Positions 1-10,956 of a stretch of DNA of 64,000 bases are shown here, one piece after another. The position numbers and the translations under genes were made by a program. Source of the DNA: Vulpes vulpes. Its lineage: Eukaryota; Chordata; Mammalia; Carnivora; Canidae. Location: assembly GCF_048418805.1 (NCBI RefSeq), contig NC_132788.1:61517792-61581791 (forward strand). The letters run 5' to 3'. Under the pieces are notes generated by a model that was not told the origin of the DNA, did not search any database, and saw nothing but the letters and a program-made list of their open reading frames with translations. How positions within the stretch are numbered: the first letter of the stretch is position 1; every line of letters starts with the position of its first letter.

Positions 1-206
1 AAAAGACTCCTTTCTGAAAATTTCCAGTAGGTCAAGTAATAGACCTGATTTGGGTCACGTGCACATTCTAGGAGCTGTTTGGCCCCACCTAAACTGTCAG
101 GACTGAAGGTGGGATGGAGGCAGTTCCTTAGAGGAACACTGGAGTACTGTTGCCAGAAGAAAATAGCATGGGTACCAGTCAAAGAAAAAAATAATTTTTA
201 CCCTTT

Positions 207-396
207 TTCAAGTTTTTTTTTTTTAAGATTGTATTTATTTGAGAGCAAGAGAGAGACAAAGGGCAGGGGGCGGAGTGGGGGGCGGCAGAGGGAGAAGCAC
301 ACTCCCTGCCGAGATGTGCAGCTTAATCCTGGGACTCCAAGATCATGACCTGAGCTGAAGGGAGATTCTTAACTGACTGAGCCACCCAGGTGCCCC
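207..396 (-). mobile_element. SINEC (tRNA-Lys SINE)
   Basis: Poly-T start and GCCACCCAGGTGCCCC end. It is flanked by a TAATTTTTACCCTT duplication (192-205 and 397-410). Confidence 0.9.
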
Positions 397-1290
397 TAAT
401 TTTTACCCTTTAATCACCCAAACTGTCTGGAATGTTACGAAAAGAAGGTATTGCCTGTGTCCTCATAGGTAATAAAGTCTGCAAACACTTACTGGATTTC
501 TGCAATATGCTCAGTGTCGAGTAAGGTATTTTCAGATGTTTCTGTTCGCTCATTTACTGACCATCTGCCAGACACTGCATGTGAACAAGCTGCACTCCCA
601 GACCTAAAGAGCTCAGACTGCTGTGTCACATGCCATAACAAAGTGACCCAAGAGAGGCTGTGGGAATGTCCTGCAGGTCATGCAACCAGCTTGGGTGATC
701 TGGGAAGGCTTCCCAGTGGAAGCATCATCTCAAGATCTGAAGGATCACAGGGAAATATATAGGGAACCAGGAAAATATATAAGAAAAGACTGTCCCAGGC
801 AGAAGAGACTGTGTGCAAGGTCCCAAAAGCAAAGGTGATGTCATTTTCACAAAACCAGAACAAGGCCTGTGTGGCCCTGAAGGGGAGAAAAGAAAAAGAT
901 GTGACAAGCGTTGGGTTAGACATTTTAAATGGGTGAACATTCTGGTATGTGAACTAGATTTCAATATAGTTGCTTAAAAAAAAAAAAAAGAAAAGAAAAG
1001 AAAAAAAAACATGAGACAGCATCAGGGCCAGATGGCAGCTTGTAAGTCATCCCTCAGAAGTGAACTTGATCCTAACAGCAACAGGGAGCCTTTGGGAGAG
1101 ACTGGTGTGAATGGATTTGCTGCTGGTGGGCAAGGAATGGAGAGGATAAAAGTGGGTGGGGCCGGGCAGGGTGAGAATGGGGTGGGACTGGAGCCATTTA
1201 CTTGACTGGCTCCTGCTTTCTTGCACTAACTCAAGACTTCTGCATAGCTTTGCGTAGGACCCTTGCTTTCTCTGGGCCTCAGTCTCCTAT
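397..1290. other. Intergenic, no gene seen
   Basis: Weak resemblance to reversed L2 sequence (phrases such as CCAGACCTAAAGAGCTCAGAC). An A-rich run lies at about 973-1009. No coding signal was found. Confidence 0.5.
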
Positions 1291-1309
1291 CTATTAAAAG
1301 GAATTATAT

Positions 1310-1950
1310 ATATGTTGTATCACCTTGGAATAATAGTCTGGCAGTCCCTCAAAAGGTTGAAAATAAGATTTCCATTTAACCCAGGAATTCCACTCCTACT
1401 ATATAGATCTATACCCGAGAGAAATGAGAATACACGTCCTCATGAAAATTCACACATGAATGTTCATAGCAGCATTATTCGTAATTGCTACAAATTGGAA
1501 ATGACCCAAATGTCCAAAATAAAAAGATCAATTGGAAATGACCCAAATGTCCAAAATAAATAGATCAATCAATAAATGGAATGTGGTATGTCCACACAGT
1601 GGGATGTCATACAGCAATAAAAAAGAATGAAGTGCAGATACAGCCTATGGCAAGGATGAACCTTGAAACACACGAAATGAAGGAAGCCAATCACAAAAAA
1701 AATGCATTTATGATCGTGTGTTTTATGAAATGTCCAGAATAGGCAAACCCACAGAGATATGTAGTTTAGCGGTTGCCAGGGCTTGGGGGAAGGGAATGGG
1801 GAGTGACTGCTAATTGATATGGGTTTCTTTTGGGGGGATGAAAATGTTCTAAAATTGACAGTGGTGATGGTTGTACAGCCTTATGAATACACTAAAACCA
1901 CTAAAATAGTACCCTTTAAATATGTAAATTTTGTGTATGTGAATTACATA
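1310..1950 (+). mobile_element. Ancient L1 (L1M) 3' end
   Basis: It follows the old L1 3' UTR consensus: the CAGCAATTCCACTCCTA-like phrase, CATAGCAGCATTATTC, and the GTGATGGTTGTACA near the end. It contains an internal 37-bp tandem duplication (1494-1567). Confidence 0.85.
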
Positions 1951-2129
1951 CTATTTTTTAAGATCTTTGAATTTACTTCTTCATGAGAGACACACAGAGA
2001 GGCAGAGACATAGGCAGAGGGAGAAGCAGGCTTCCCAAGGGCAGTCTGATGTAGGACTTGATCCTGAAACCCTGGGATCATGACCTGAGCCAAAGGCAGA
2101 TGCTAAACTGCTGAGCCACCCAGGTGCCC
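1951..2129 (-). mobile_element. SINEC
   Basis: Poly-T start, TTCATGAGAGACACAC, AG-rich middle and GAGCCACCCAGGTGCCCC end. It sits directly in the tail of the L1 fragment. Confidence 0.88.
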
Positions 2130-2719
2130 CTCCCACATAGCATTTGATTGCTGTGTCTCCTAAGTCTCTTGTAAGTAGGTTCCCCACCACCACTCATTTT
2201 TCAAGCCACTTATTCTATGTAGAATTCTGTGAGTCTTTTTCAAAGTATTATCTCTATAGGAAATCAAATCTTCAGATTGATTTTCATTTCAAGAAAAAAT
2301 TAAGGAGATTGAATTAGTGACAGATGCCCAGAAAATTAAACAAAAAACCAAGGATTACCCCAGGAAAAAAACAGAACATCTAGCAAAGGAAATGTAATCA
2401 CAGTACAATTCTTGAGTCAGCCTGACTCATTGTTTCATGGTTCTAGTGTTGTAAGTGCTGAATATTGATATAAACAATAGCGATACCAAATAATGTGGAA
2501 ATGTGAAACGTGGGAAGCTAAATCTTCATATTCCATGGGGCTAATCAATAGGTAAAAATCTAAAACTGAAAAAAAAATTAACACAAGCAGTACAAGTCTG
2601 GCACTTAGATAATCTATATAAAAACAAAAAGAAATCATCAGAAATATCAGAAAGAATTGAAAGGGGTTGGAAGTGAAGGGGAATGGGATAGAGAACAGTT
2701 GGTTTTAAAGTATGTGCCA

Positions 2720-2895
2720 GGGACACCTGGGTGGCTCAGTGGTTGAGCATCGGCCTTCGGCTTAGGTCGTGATCCTGGAGCCCTGAGATTGAGTCCTGCA
2801 TTGGGCTCCCCACAGGGAGCCTTCTTCTCCCTCTATGTCTCTGCCTCTCTCTGTGTATCTCTCATGAATAAATCCATAAAACCTTTAAAAAAAAT
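2720..2895 (+). mobile_element. SINEC
   Basis: GGACACCTGGGTGGCTCAG head and A-rich tail. Flanked by near-identical AAAGTATGTGCCA/AAAGTATGTACCA duplications. Confidence 0.9.
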
Positions 2896-3511
2896 AAAGT
2901 ATGTACCACATGATTTGTATTTATTAAAGATACAAAAAGTATCTTTAAAAGGTTCACTTAGCCAATATCCATGGAGGCTAAACTCTGAGAAAGAATGAGT
3001 TAAAGCTCCAAATTAATTCTGAAGGCTTAATTTAGCAAGCTTAATGAAAGCGTGTAAATCTTCACCCTCCCCGTACCCCCATCCACCCACCCCAGCACAG
3101 AACAGAGAAGGTTCACCAAGCTGTACCCTCTCCCACCTGTTCCGCCTTTTGTTTCTTTGCTCGTGCCTGCCAGTGACCAGCCAGAATGAAAATGTCAGCC
3201 AACTGTCCTAGGCATCGTCTAAGTATGAGGCTTCATCGCTGCCAGCCACCTCACCTTTGCCTTCTTTCTCCTTTCTCCCCTTCCTTGGGACCTTCCAAAG
3301 TACTTTTGGGTGGGAGCTCTCAGCAACTCCCAGACCCTGATGAAGTCCCTTCAAAAGAGAATCCAAGTTGGAGGCCTATTTTCATAGACTCAGACTCTAA
3401 TACAGCAGGGCCACCTGGAAGGCCTGGGATGTTCATCTCCCTGTCTCCCCTCTCTGAGGTACTTCCTCGGGGGCAGGATGGTGCCATCAGAATTAAGAGT
3501 GCTGGTTCTCC

Positions 3512-3694
3512 AGCCGCCTGAGTGGCTCAGTGGTTGAGCGTCTACCTTTGGCTCAGGGCATGATCCCGGGATCCTGGGATAGTGTCCCACATCAGGCTCC
3601 CCACAGGGATCCTGCTTCTCCCTCTGCCTATGTCTCTGCCTCTCTCTCTGTGTCTCTCATGAATAAATAAATAAAATCTTTAAAAAAAAAAAAA
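3512..3694 (+). mobile_element. SINEC
   Basis: GTGGCTCAGTGGTTGAGCG head region and ATAAATAAATAAAATC tail. A GGTTCT-containing duplication flanks it. Confidence 0.85.
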
Positions 3695-3890
3695 GTTCTG
3701 GTTCTGAAGTCACACTTAGAACTTGCCTTCTTATCTTCTGTGTGACTTTGAACAAATTACTTAAGCTCTCTGAACTTCAGTGTGCCAGCTCTAAAATGGA
3801 GAGCATAATAATACATAGGTTGTTGTAAGGACTTAAAAAGAATAATGTGTGTAATAAGGTGTGTAAGGGCTTCATAAATGAATATACACT
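3695..3890 (+). mobile_element. MIR-type ancient SINE
   Basis: Contains the MIR core order: TGTGACTTTGAACAAATTAC, AAGCTCTCTGAACTTCAGT, then AAAATGGAGA. Confidence 0.7.
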
Positions 3891-4805
3891 TGAATCATCC
3901 CCCACTCATCACTGACCTCCTAGAGTCTCCAGGATAATGCTGGATGATACTCCCCACCTATACCTGGCACTCCATGTTCCCCACTTACATTCACCTCCAC
4001 GCCCAACCAGTCTCCTCTTTCCAGAGAATCAGCTTTCATCTTGGCTTCTGGCCAAAGGGATCATAATCTCTCTTGCCTTTGTTTGGAATCTCAAAAACCC
4101 CTGCCAGTGGATGGTTTGACAACATAGTGGGATTGGGGTGCTCTAAAGAGAGCAAGCAGGGAGCAGCTGGATGGTCCTCTGTGGACTGGGGGTTGGGCAT
4201 TGTCAGGCCAGTAAGACTTTGCAGGGATCAATGGGTAGTCTTCCTTGGGGGAAACTGAGACAGGGAAACAGGCCAGCTCTGAGCCTACTAAAGGAATCTC
4301 AACATCTCCAAAGGAGTCTCACCAGAGGGTTCACAGGAAGCAATGAGAGGAGGGATTTGGGCTTCAGCCTCTGTAGTGGATCCCTACAAGAACTACCCTC
4401 CCCACAAGACTTCTCATGAGGGAAAAGACATCGGTTCCTCAAAGGAAATTAGGGTACTGCCAGCAAAAGAAATGGATCTTGGACAATGCTGAAAAATGCT
4501 AATTGTCTATTATATTTAGAACCAGGATTCAGATAACTTCCCACAAGATCAGAATAACAGGCTAGATCTAATAAGAGAAAAGAAACAAGAAATAAATGTC
4601 AAATCCTACACTGAGGGTCAAGAAACTAACTGCACACAAAGAGGTGAAGAAGACCTAGTAGATCAATATTGGGCAACAAAATGATGTAGCTGCTAGAAAC
4701 ATTAATTCACTGCCAGGCCATATTAATGGAGGAGAATCTAGAAAGGGGAGGTAAAAGTCCAGCTTTGTTCCTAACTGGGTTCAGTTCTAAGAGTTATATT
4801 TCATT
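3891..4805. other. Intergenic, no gene or clear repeat
   Basis: Only short frames without codon bias or splice-compatible neighbours were seen. Confidence 0.5.
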
Positions 4806-5004
4806 TTTTAAAAAATATTTATTTATTTGTTTGTTTATTTTAGAGCATGAGTGGGAGGGGCCGAGGGAGAGGGAGAGAGAACCTCAAGCAGCCTCCACAG
4901 TGCACGCGGGGCCCAACATGGGGCTCGATCTCATGATCCTGAAATCATGACATGAGCTGAAACCGAGAGTTGGACAGTCAACCACCTAAGCTACCAGGCA
5001 CCCC
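4806..5004 (-). mobile_element. Older SINEC copy
   Basis: T-rich start, GAGAGGGAGAGAGA middle, then degenerate CTACCAGGCACCCC end. More diverged than the other copies. Confidence 0.75.
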
Positions 5005-5498
5005 ATCAAGGGTTGTACTTTAGGGGGGACATTTTTGACCTGGTAGGAAGCCAACAGAGGAGAGATGTTACAGTGGTGAGAGCCCAGAATCCTGTCCTTT
5101 GAGGAAAGGGTGAAAGAACCGGGAGGGTTTGCCCTGGAGGGAAAAGATTCTAAAATGAAAGGTGCCTTTACAATTCTAAAGGGGTTCCCATAAAGAAAAC
5201 AGTAGAGCTGGTCAGGTGATAGGTGAACTGGGAAAAGCCCAAGCCTTCTGCTAGTGTCAGAAAAGCTGGATTCAGGCTCTGAATACTCTTCAAACTGCAA
5301 CATGTCAGACACAACTAAGGGCTGAATGTTGCTTTTCTGTGAGACCCAGGGGTAGGCAAGTCCTGGGAGGGAAATTTTAGCTCAGCCTTAGGAAGAATTT
5401 TCTTTCTTTCTTTTTAAATGATATTTAGCATTTCTGTCTCTGATCACAAAAGAAACACATGGTTGTGTGGAATATTGATAAACAGAAAAGCAAAATTA

Positions 5499-5526
5499 TT
5501 TTTTTAAGATTTTATTTATTCATGAG

Positions 5527-5567
<41 letters not shown>

Positions 5568-5698
5568 TGCAGAGACACAGGCAGAGGGAGAAGCAGGCTC
5601 CATGCAGGGAGCCTGACATGGGACTCGATCCCAGGTCTCCAGGATCACACCCTGGGCCGAAGGCAGGCGCCAAACCACTGAGCCATCCAGGGATCCCC
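5499..5698 (-). mobile_element. SINEC_Cf (young)
   Basis: Full-length copy with (AG)n and CCATCCAGGGATCCCC end. A 15-bp AGAAAAGCAAAATTA duplication lies at 5484-5498 and 5699-5713. Confidence 0.93.
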
Positions 5699-5767
5699 AG
5701 AAAAGCAAAATTAGATAAAAATCATATCAACCACTATTTGCCTTCTAATAATTAGGAATAGGATGGG

Positions 5768-5800
5768 TAGGTAGGTAGGTAGGTAGGTGGATAGATACAG
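5768..5800. repeat. (TAGG)n/(GTAG)n simple repeat
   Basis: A short run of GTAG units with degenerate GATA-like edges. Confidence 0.8.
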
Positions 5801-5839
5801 GTAGATATTAACACAAATAGGATCATACAAATAATTATC

Positions 5840-6520
5840 TGAAGCAATTTAGAGAATCACCATGTAAAGATGCATACATTTGTATATAAAGATGTTTATT
5901 GCACTATTGTTTCTAGTAGGAAAAAAATAGCAGTAAACCAGCTATCTACCCTTCAGTAGGGAAATCTGGGAATGTGAGTAAATGACAGTGCATCCACACC
6001 ATGCAGCACACTGTACAGCTAGTTGCAAAAAAAAGGGTGGAGCTAATATGTATGTATTGCCTTCAGAATGGTTCCAAGAATATACTGCTTAAGGCAAAAA
6101 AAAGTTATAGGATAATATGCATAGTATCCCATTTTTAAATAGATTTTATTTGTTTATTTGAGAGAGAGACAGAGACAGCAGATAGAGAGCACAAGGGCAG
6201 AGAAGGAGAAGCAGACTCTCCGCTGAGCAAGGAGCTTGATACAAGGTTCCATCCAGAATGGTGATCTGAGCAGAAAGCAGACCTTTAACTGACTGAGCCA
6301 CCCAGGCGCCCCACATGATCCCATTTTTGCGAAAAGAAAGACATGCACATATGTGTTTTTAAATAAAAGAAACCATATGATGCTAGAGTGGGCGCATCTG
6401 GGGAGGCCGACTTGAAGAGACCTAGAGTAAGATGGTTAATGTGTTCTTTGAACATTTCTGCGTTACTTAACTTGGGACAATCAGCATACATTATTTTTAC
6501 ATCAAGTGACTGAAATTTAA
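5840..6520 (+). mobile_element. Ancient L1M 3' fragment (interrupted by a SINE)
   Basis: Shows CATCCACACCATGCAGC, GAATATACTGCTTAAGGC and ATAGTATCCCATTTT phrases typical of old L1 3' ends. Confidence 0.55.
6134..6312 (-). mobile_element. SINEC
   Basis: AGATTTTATTTGTTTATTTGAGAG start and GACTGAGCCACCCAGGCGCC end. It is inserted in the ancient L1 fragment, with ATAGTATCCCA/ATGATCCCA flanks. Confidence 0.85.
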
Positions 6521-6779
6521 ATAATCAACAATCTACTCTGGAAATTTCTCCATGGCATTAAAGATTTTACATCATATGTAATGACCACATGTATTCCCAC
6601 ATGTAGATGTCTATTACTGTTATTGAATGCAGTGGTGGACACACAGTACATCAGAAGGTGTCCAAAGAGGGACCAGGGACATTTTCAAGTGTCTATCAGA
6701 CCTGAAAATGTGCAGACTCATATAGATCTAACCATACCTTAGGTGGGAAATTATCTGATAGTTACACTAGGGCTTGTGC

Positions 6780-7085
6780 ACGAAGAGGTCTATGCAGCAA
6801 TGGTCTCTGCCTTATTATTCCTGCTAGCAAGAGTCTAGAAACCTTCTACACGTCCAACTTCAGGACTGGATAAATAAAAAATAATAGGCTGACTATATGC
6901 TTCACTTCTCAACAGTGAATACAAGAAAGGACATGGATCCGTAGAAATTTACAGGGAACACGTGCCAGGATCTATTTCACAGTGAAGAGGAAAAAGGGAA
7001 GTTACAGAACAGTATGTACAGTATGATCTCATTTCTATTTAAGGTGTATATACATGACTGTGCGTTGAAAAAGATCTGAAGCTAT
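6780..7085 (+). mobile_element. Second ancient L1M 3' fragment
   Basis: Contains GTTACAGAACAGTATGTACA and GTATGATCTCATTTCTAT, parallel to the previous fragment. Confidence 0.5.
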
Positions 7086-7289
7086 CTCTGAAACTGAAAA
7101 AAAAAAAAAAAAGAAAAAGAAAGAATGAAAAGGTCTGAGGGATAAACAGCAAGCTGTAGGGAGGGTTCACCCATAGGTGTACACGAATGTATGCATCCGT
7201 GGAAGAGTGTGGGTAGACAGGTACTAAAGGGAGTGAGCTCCACGTCCCACGGGGTGTGCAAACCCGATTGGCCGTCCCTTATTCAAGGA

Positions 7290-7880
7290 TGCTGCGGGAG
7301 GGCTTTCCGAGTCGTGACCTGGGTTCCCCGCTGAGCCCTGAGAAGCTCTGAGAGCCGCGAGGTCGGGGCTGGGCGAGGAAGGCTCGGTCGCGGGAAAGGG
7401 TTAAGCGGCGCCGGGGTTCCGGGGGGCGGGCTCGCGATCGGCAGCGCCGGGCTCCGCTGGCCGAGCCTGAGCATCTCGGGAGGATGCGGCGCGGCGGGCG
7501 GCTGCGGGGCCGCGCGCAAGGGGATCGCGGGGGCTGCGCGCGCGGCGCCCAGGTGAGGAGCTGGCCCGGGGCGGGGGCGGCGGGGGGGGGCGGGGGCCCG
7601 GCCCGGAGCTCGGCCCAAGCCCCTTCCCGGGCGCGGGCGGCAGAGCCTGCACGGGCGCCCGCCCCCCCCCCGGGGCACTGCGGAAAGGCGCGGAGCCAGG
7701 GGAGAGGACTCGCCGGAGGAGAGGTAACCCGAGACCGACCGGCCCCCGAGGCTGCCCCGCCGGCCTCTCCCCGGCTCCTGGGGCACGCAGATGCCGCTGC
7801 CCCTCACCTCCCCCCACCTCTCCTGTAGCGGGAGCCCGGGCCTCGGCAGCCCCCTCCTCGTCCACAGATGCATGCATTTC
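7290..7880. promoter_or_regulatory. PRRT3: CpG island, probable PRRT3 promoter
   Basis: The base composition changes abruptly to dense CpG with GC boxes, unlike the AT-rich repeats on either side. It lies about 3 kb upstream of the PRRT3 start codon and contains a good 5' splice site at 7552/7553, so it is the likely promoter and first exon. Use as a bidirectional promoter is possible but not shown. Confidence 0.75.
7440..7552 (+). other. PRRT3: Probable PRRT3 non-coding exon 1 (5' UTR)
   Basis: The exon is inferred to end at 7552, where AG is followed by GTGAGG. The transcription start is not determinable, so the left boundary is approximate. It would splice to the acceptor at 10898-10899 (a T-rich tract ending in TAG), leaving 57 nt of exon 2 before the start codon. 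It contains an upstream ATG at 7484. Confidence 0.45.
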
Positions 7881-7963
7881 GTTTGAATTGAGGGTGGTGA
7901 GCAGATGCCATTTGCTTATCCTTGAAGGCCTAATTCAACTGTCTCCTCTGAAAAGCTTTTGGA

Positions 7964-7981
7964 CCCCCCCCCCCCCCCCCC
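7964..7981. repeat. C18 homopolymer in PRRT3 intron 1
   Basis: Eighteen consecutive cytosines just downstream of the CpG island. Confidence 0.9.
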
Positions 7982-8029
7982 GTTCAAAATGAGCCATTGC
8001 GGGTTTCACAACCCCTGGTGTGGCCATTG

Positions 8030-8215
8030 GCTGGCTGGCTGTGTGACCTTGGGTGATTTGCTAAACCTCTCTGAACCTCGGTTTCTCCCCCTCTGAAATG
8101 GTTATACTCACACCTGCTTGTGTTTGGGGGGTTGGATGAGATGGAGGACGTGCAGCTAATCTTAGCGCAGGAGCTCGACTGGGCAAGGCTCAACACAGGG
8201 GCACTATTATTAACC
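8030..8215 (+). mobile_element. MIR in PRRT3 intron 1
   Basis: TGTGACCTTGGGTGATTTGC and CCTCTCTGAACCTCGGTTTC mark the MIR core. Confidence 0.75.
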
Positions 8216-8381
8216 AGGACATGTGTTAGTGGCCGTTCAGCCCTTGCTCCTCAGCTGGCCCCCACTCCTGACACCAAGTGAGGCTTCTCTTTGGGTCCCC
8301 AGCACCCAGTTTGGGCTAGGGACAGAGCATGGGGCTCAGTGAATGTTTGAGAAAGAAACTGACAAGACTTTAAGGCAGAAT

Positions 8382-8569
8382 AGGGATCCCTGGGTGGTGC
8401 AGCGGTTTGGCGCCGGCCTTTGGCCCAGGGCGTGATCCTGGAGACCTGGGATCGAATCCCACGTAGGGCTCCCGGTGCATGGAGCCTGCTTCTCCCTCTG
8501 CCTGTGTCTCTGCCTCTCTCTCTGTGACTATCATAAATAAAATTTTTTTTTAAAAAAGAATATTATAAA
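8382..8569 (+). mobile_element. SINEC_Cf (young) in PRRT3 intron 1
   Basis: GGGATCCCTGGGTGGTGCAG head and CTATCATAAATAAA tail. An 18-bp AAGACTTTAAGGCAGAAT duplication lies at 8364-8381 and 8570-8587. Confidence 0.94.
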
Positions 8570-9135
8570 AAGACTTTAAGGCAGAATCGAAACTCAGTTT
8601 GGGGAATGGGTTTAAGGGATCTTTGAACCCCCTGAAATTGTTTACAACCTTTGATGAACCTGGGCATTTCCCTGGAGAGCGCACCTGGTTTTCATTGGCT
8701 TCTCAAGGTCTATGTGAGCCACCAAGGATGAGGAGCCAGGGATCTCTGGCACACCTGCTTCCCAGAAAGGAAAGGAGCAGGGCCTCCGCCCCCAAACCAC
8801 CCAGGCCTCTCCTCTCATGGCTGCTGCGCCCCTGTCCCTCTCTCCTGGCCATGGGGTCCCTTCCTGCCTCCCTGGATTAACTAGGGACTGTCAGGATGAG
8901 GAACCTTTAGGGGATATCTACCTGGGGCCAGGCATATGCAGGAGGCTGGAGACAAGAAATAAAAGTGCAGATGCAGTCCTTGAGAAGTCCCAGGCCAGTG
9001 GAGGAGACAGGAGATTACATTATGTGACCAGGATGATGGGAAGGGGTAGAGGAGGTGTCAGGGAAAGAAACGTCTAAGCTGAAATGAGCCACCATCATAT
9101 CTTACCTGGATTTCTGGACTAGCCTCTCTTCCCCT

Positions 9136-9322
9136 TTTAAATATTTTATTTATTTTATTTGAGAGAGAGAAAGTGCACAAGTGTGTGCAGTGAGCAGAGG
9201 GGCAGAAGGAGAGGGAGAGAATCTCAGGACAACTCTGAGCTAAACAAGGATCCTGACGTGGGGCTTGATCCCACAACCCTGAGCTGAGCTGAGCTGTAAC
9301 CCACTGAACCACCCAGGCACCC
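9136..9322 (-). mobile_element. SINEC, older
   Basis: T-rich start, GAGAGAGAAAGTGCACAAG and AACCACCCAGGCACCCC end. Confidence 0.85.
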
Positions 9323-9334
9323 CTTCTCCCCCTT

Positions 9335-10075
9335 TTAAAACACCAGACCTTGTTGCTCTCATACTTAACATCTGTATTGGCTTCCTGTGATACTTAGAAT
9401 AAAATCCAGGTGCCTTACTGTGGCTTACAAAGCCCTTTGTGATCTAGCCTTACCTTCCTGATTTTATCTCTCTCTGCTACTTTCTCCTTCATTTGCTATG
9501 CTCCAGCCACACTAGCCTTTTCATTTCCTTTTTTTTTTTTTTAAGATTTTTTATGTATTTATTCATGAGAGACACACACAGAGAGAGGCAGAGACACAGG
9601 CAGAGGGAGAAGCAGGCTCCATGCAGGGAGCCCGACGTGGGACTCGATCCCAGGTCTCCAGGATCACGTCCTGGGCTGAAGGCGGCGCTAAACTGCTGAG
9701 CCAGCCGGGCTGCCCAGCCTTTTCATTTCTTGAACTCACTCGCTCATTCTGCATCAGGGCCTTAGCACTTTCTGTTCCCTTTGCCAAATACATTTCTCCC
9801 ATATCTTCAAATGGCTGGCTCCTTCTCATTCAGCATCTAGCTTAAATGTCACCCCAAAGAGGCCTCCCTGCTACCCCCTGGGTAGAGTAGCCCCTCATCT
9901 GGCTACTTCTTATCCCTGTTTTATTTTCCTCATAGCTCATCTTATTTAAAATTACTCATTGTCTGTCTCTTACTCTAGAATGCGAGCTCCATGAGGGCAG
10001 GAATCTTGTCAATCTGTTCACTGCTCTATCCCCAGGGCTTGGCATATAGTATGTGTTCAAATTTTGTTGAAATAG
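9335..10075 (+). mobile_element. L2 3' end, split by a SINE
   Basis: Contains TTAGAATAAAATCCAGGTGC, GGGCCTTAGCACTTTCTGTT, AGCTCCATGAGGGCAGGAAT and a final GTTCAAATTTTGTTGAA, the L2 3' order. Confidence 0.8.
9528..9715 (-). mobile_element. SINEC inside L2
   Basis: Flanked by AGCCTTTTCATTTC at 9514-9527 and 9716-9729. Confidence 0.93.
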
Positions 10076-10359
10076 TTGAGGCTGGTGGGAAAGAAAGGTT
10101 TCTGGACAAAGGGAAAAGTAAAAGGGCTCTAATGCTTATTAAACTCCTATTATGGGCCTGGCCTATAATGTGTTGTGTTAGGTAAGTCTTGTAAGAGCTC
10201 CTTTGATTTGGGGTACCCATTTTACTGATGGAAAACCATGATATGGAGAGGTGAAGTAACTCACCTAGGAAATGGCAAGGCTGGAATTCAGACCCAGATC
10301 CCTGTCCCTTTCCATCTCTCTGACATTTGAGCCAGGCCTTCAAGAATAGGATTTCAGTG

Positions 10360-10523
10360 GGCATCTGGGTGGCTCAGTCGGTGAAGTGTCCTGGCATCGA
10401 GCCCTGCATCGGGTTCCCTGCTCAGCAGGGAGTCTGCTTCTCCCTCTCTCTCTGCCGTACCACCTACTTGTGCTCTCTCACTCTTTCCGTCGAATAAATA
10501 ATAAAATAAAATCTTTTAAAAAA
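10360..10523 (+). mobile_element. SINEC, slightly shortened
   Basis: GGCATCTGGGTGGCTCAGTC head. ATAGGATTTCAG flanks both ends. Confidence 0.88.
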
Positions 10524-10956
10524 ATAGGATTTCAGCAAGTGAAGGAGAAGGGAGAAGGCATTCCAGGCGGAGGGACAGCAGATGCAAGGGACTGGGGCAT
10601 TGAACAGCTCAGTGGGTATTGAAGAATAGGTGAGCAGCCTGATGTGGTCTTGGAAGGCTTGGAGAGGAACTTATCTCCTTTCCTGAGGGTGATGAGGAGC
10701 CATTGAAAGTTTTGAAGTGGGGCAAGTAGCATGACTAGAAAGACGCAGTTTTAAAAGGTCACTTTGGGCAGCATGAAGAGCTTGGAGAGGAAGGGGTTGG
10801 AGGAAGGGGAGCTTCTCATGTCTCTTTCCTACCATCCCTCTTGGGGCAGCTCTGGGTACTCCCAGTGCTCACATGTCATCCCTCTTCTCCTTTTTTTAGG
10901 CTCATCCAGTGAGGACTGGAAGTTGAGTGTTCTAGGCCCAGGCATCAGAGTGGACC

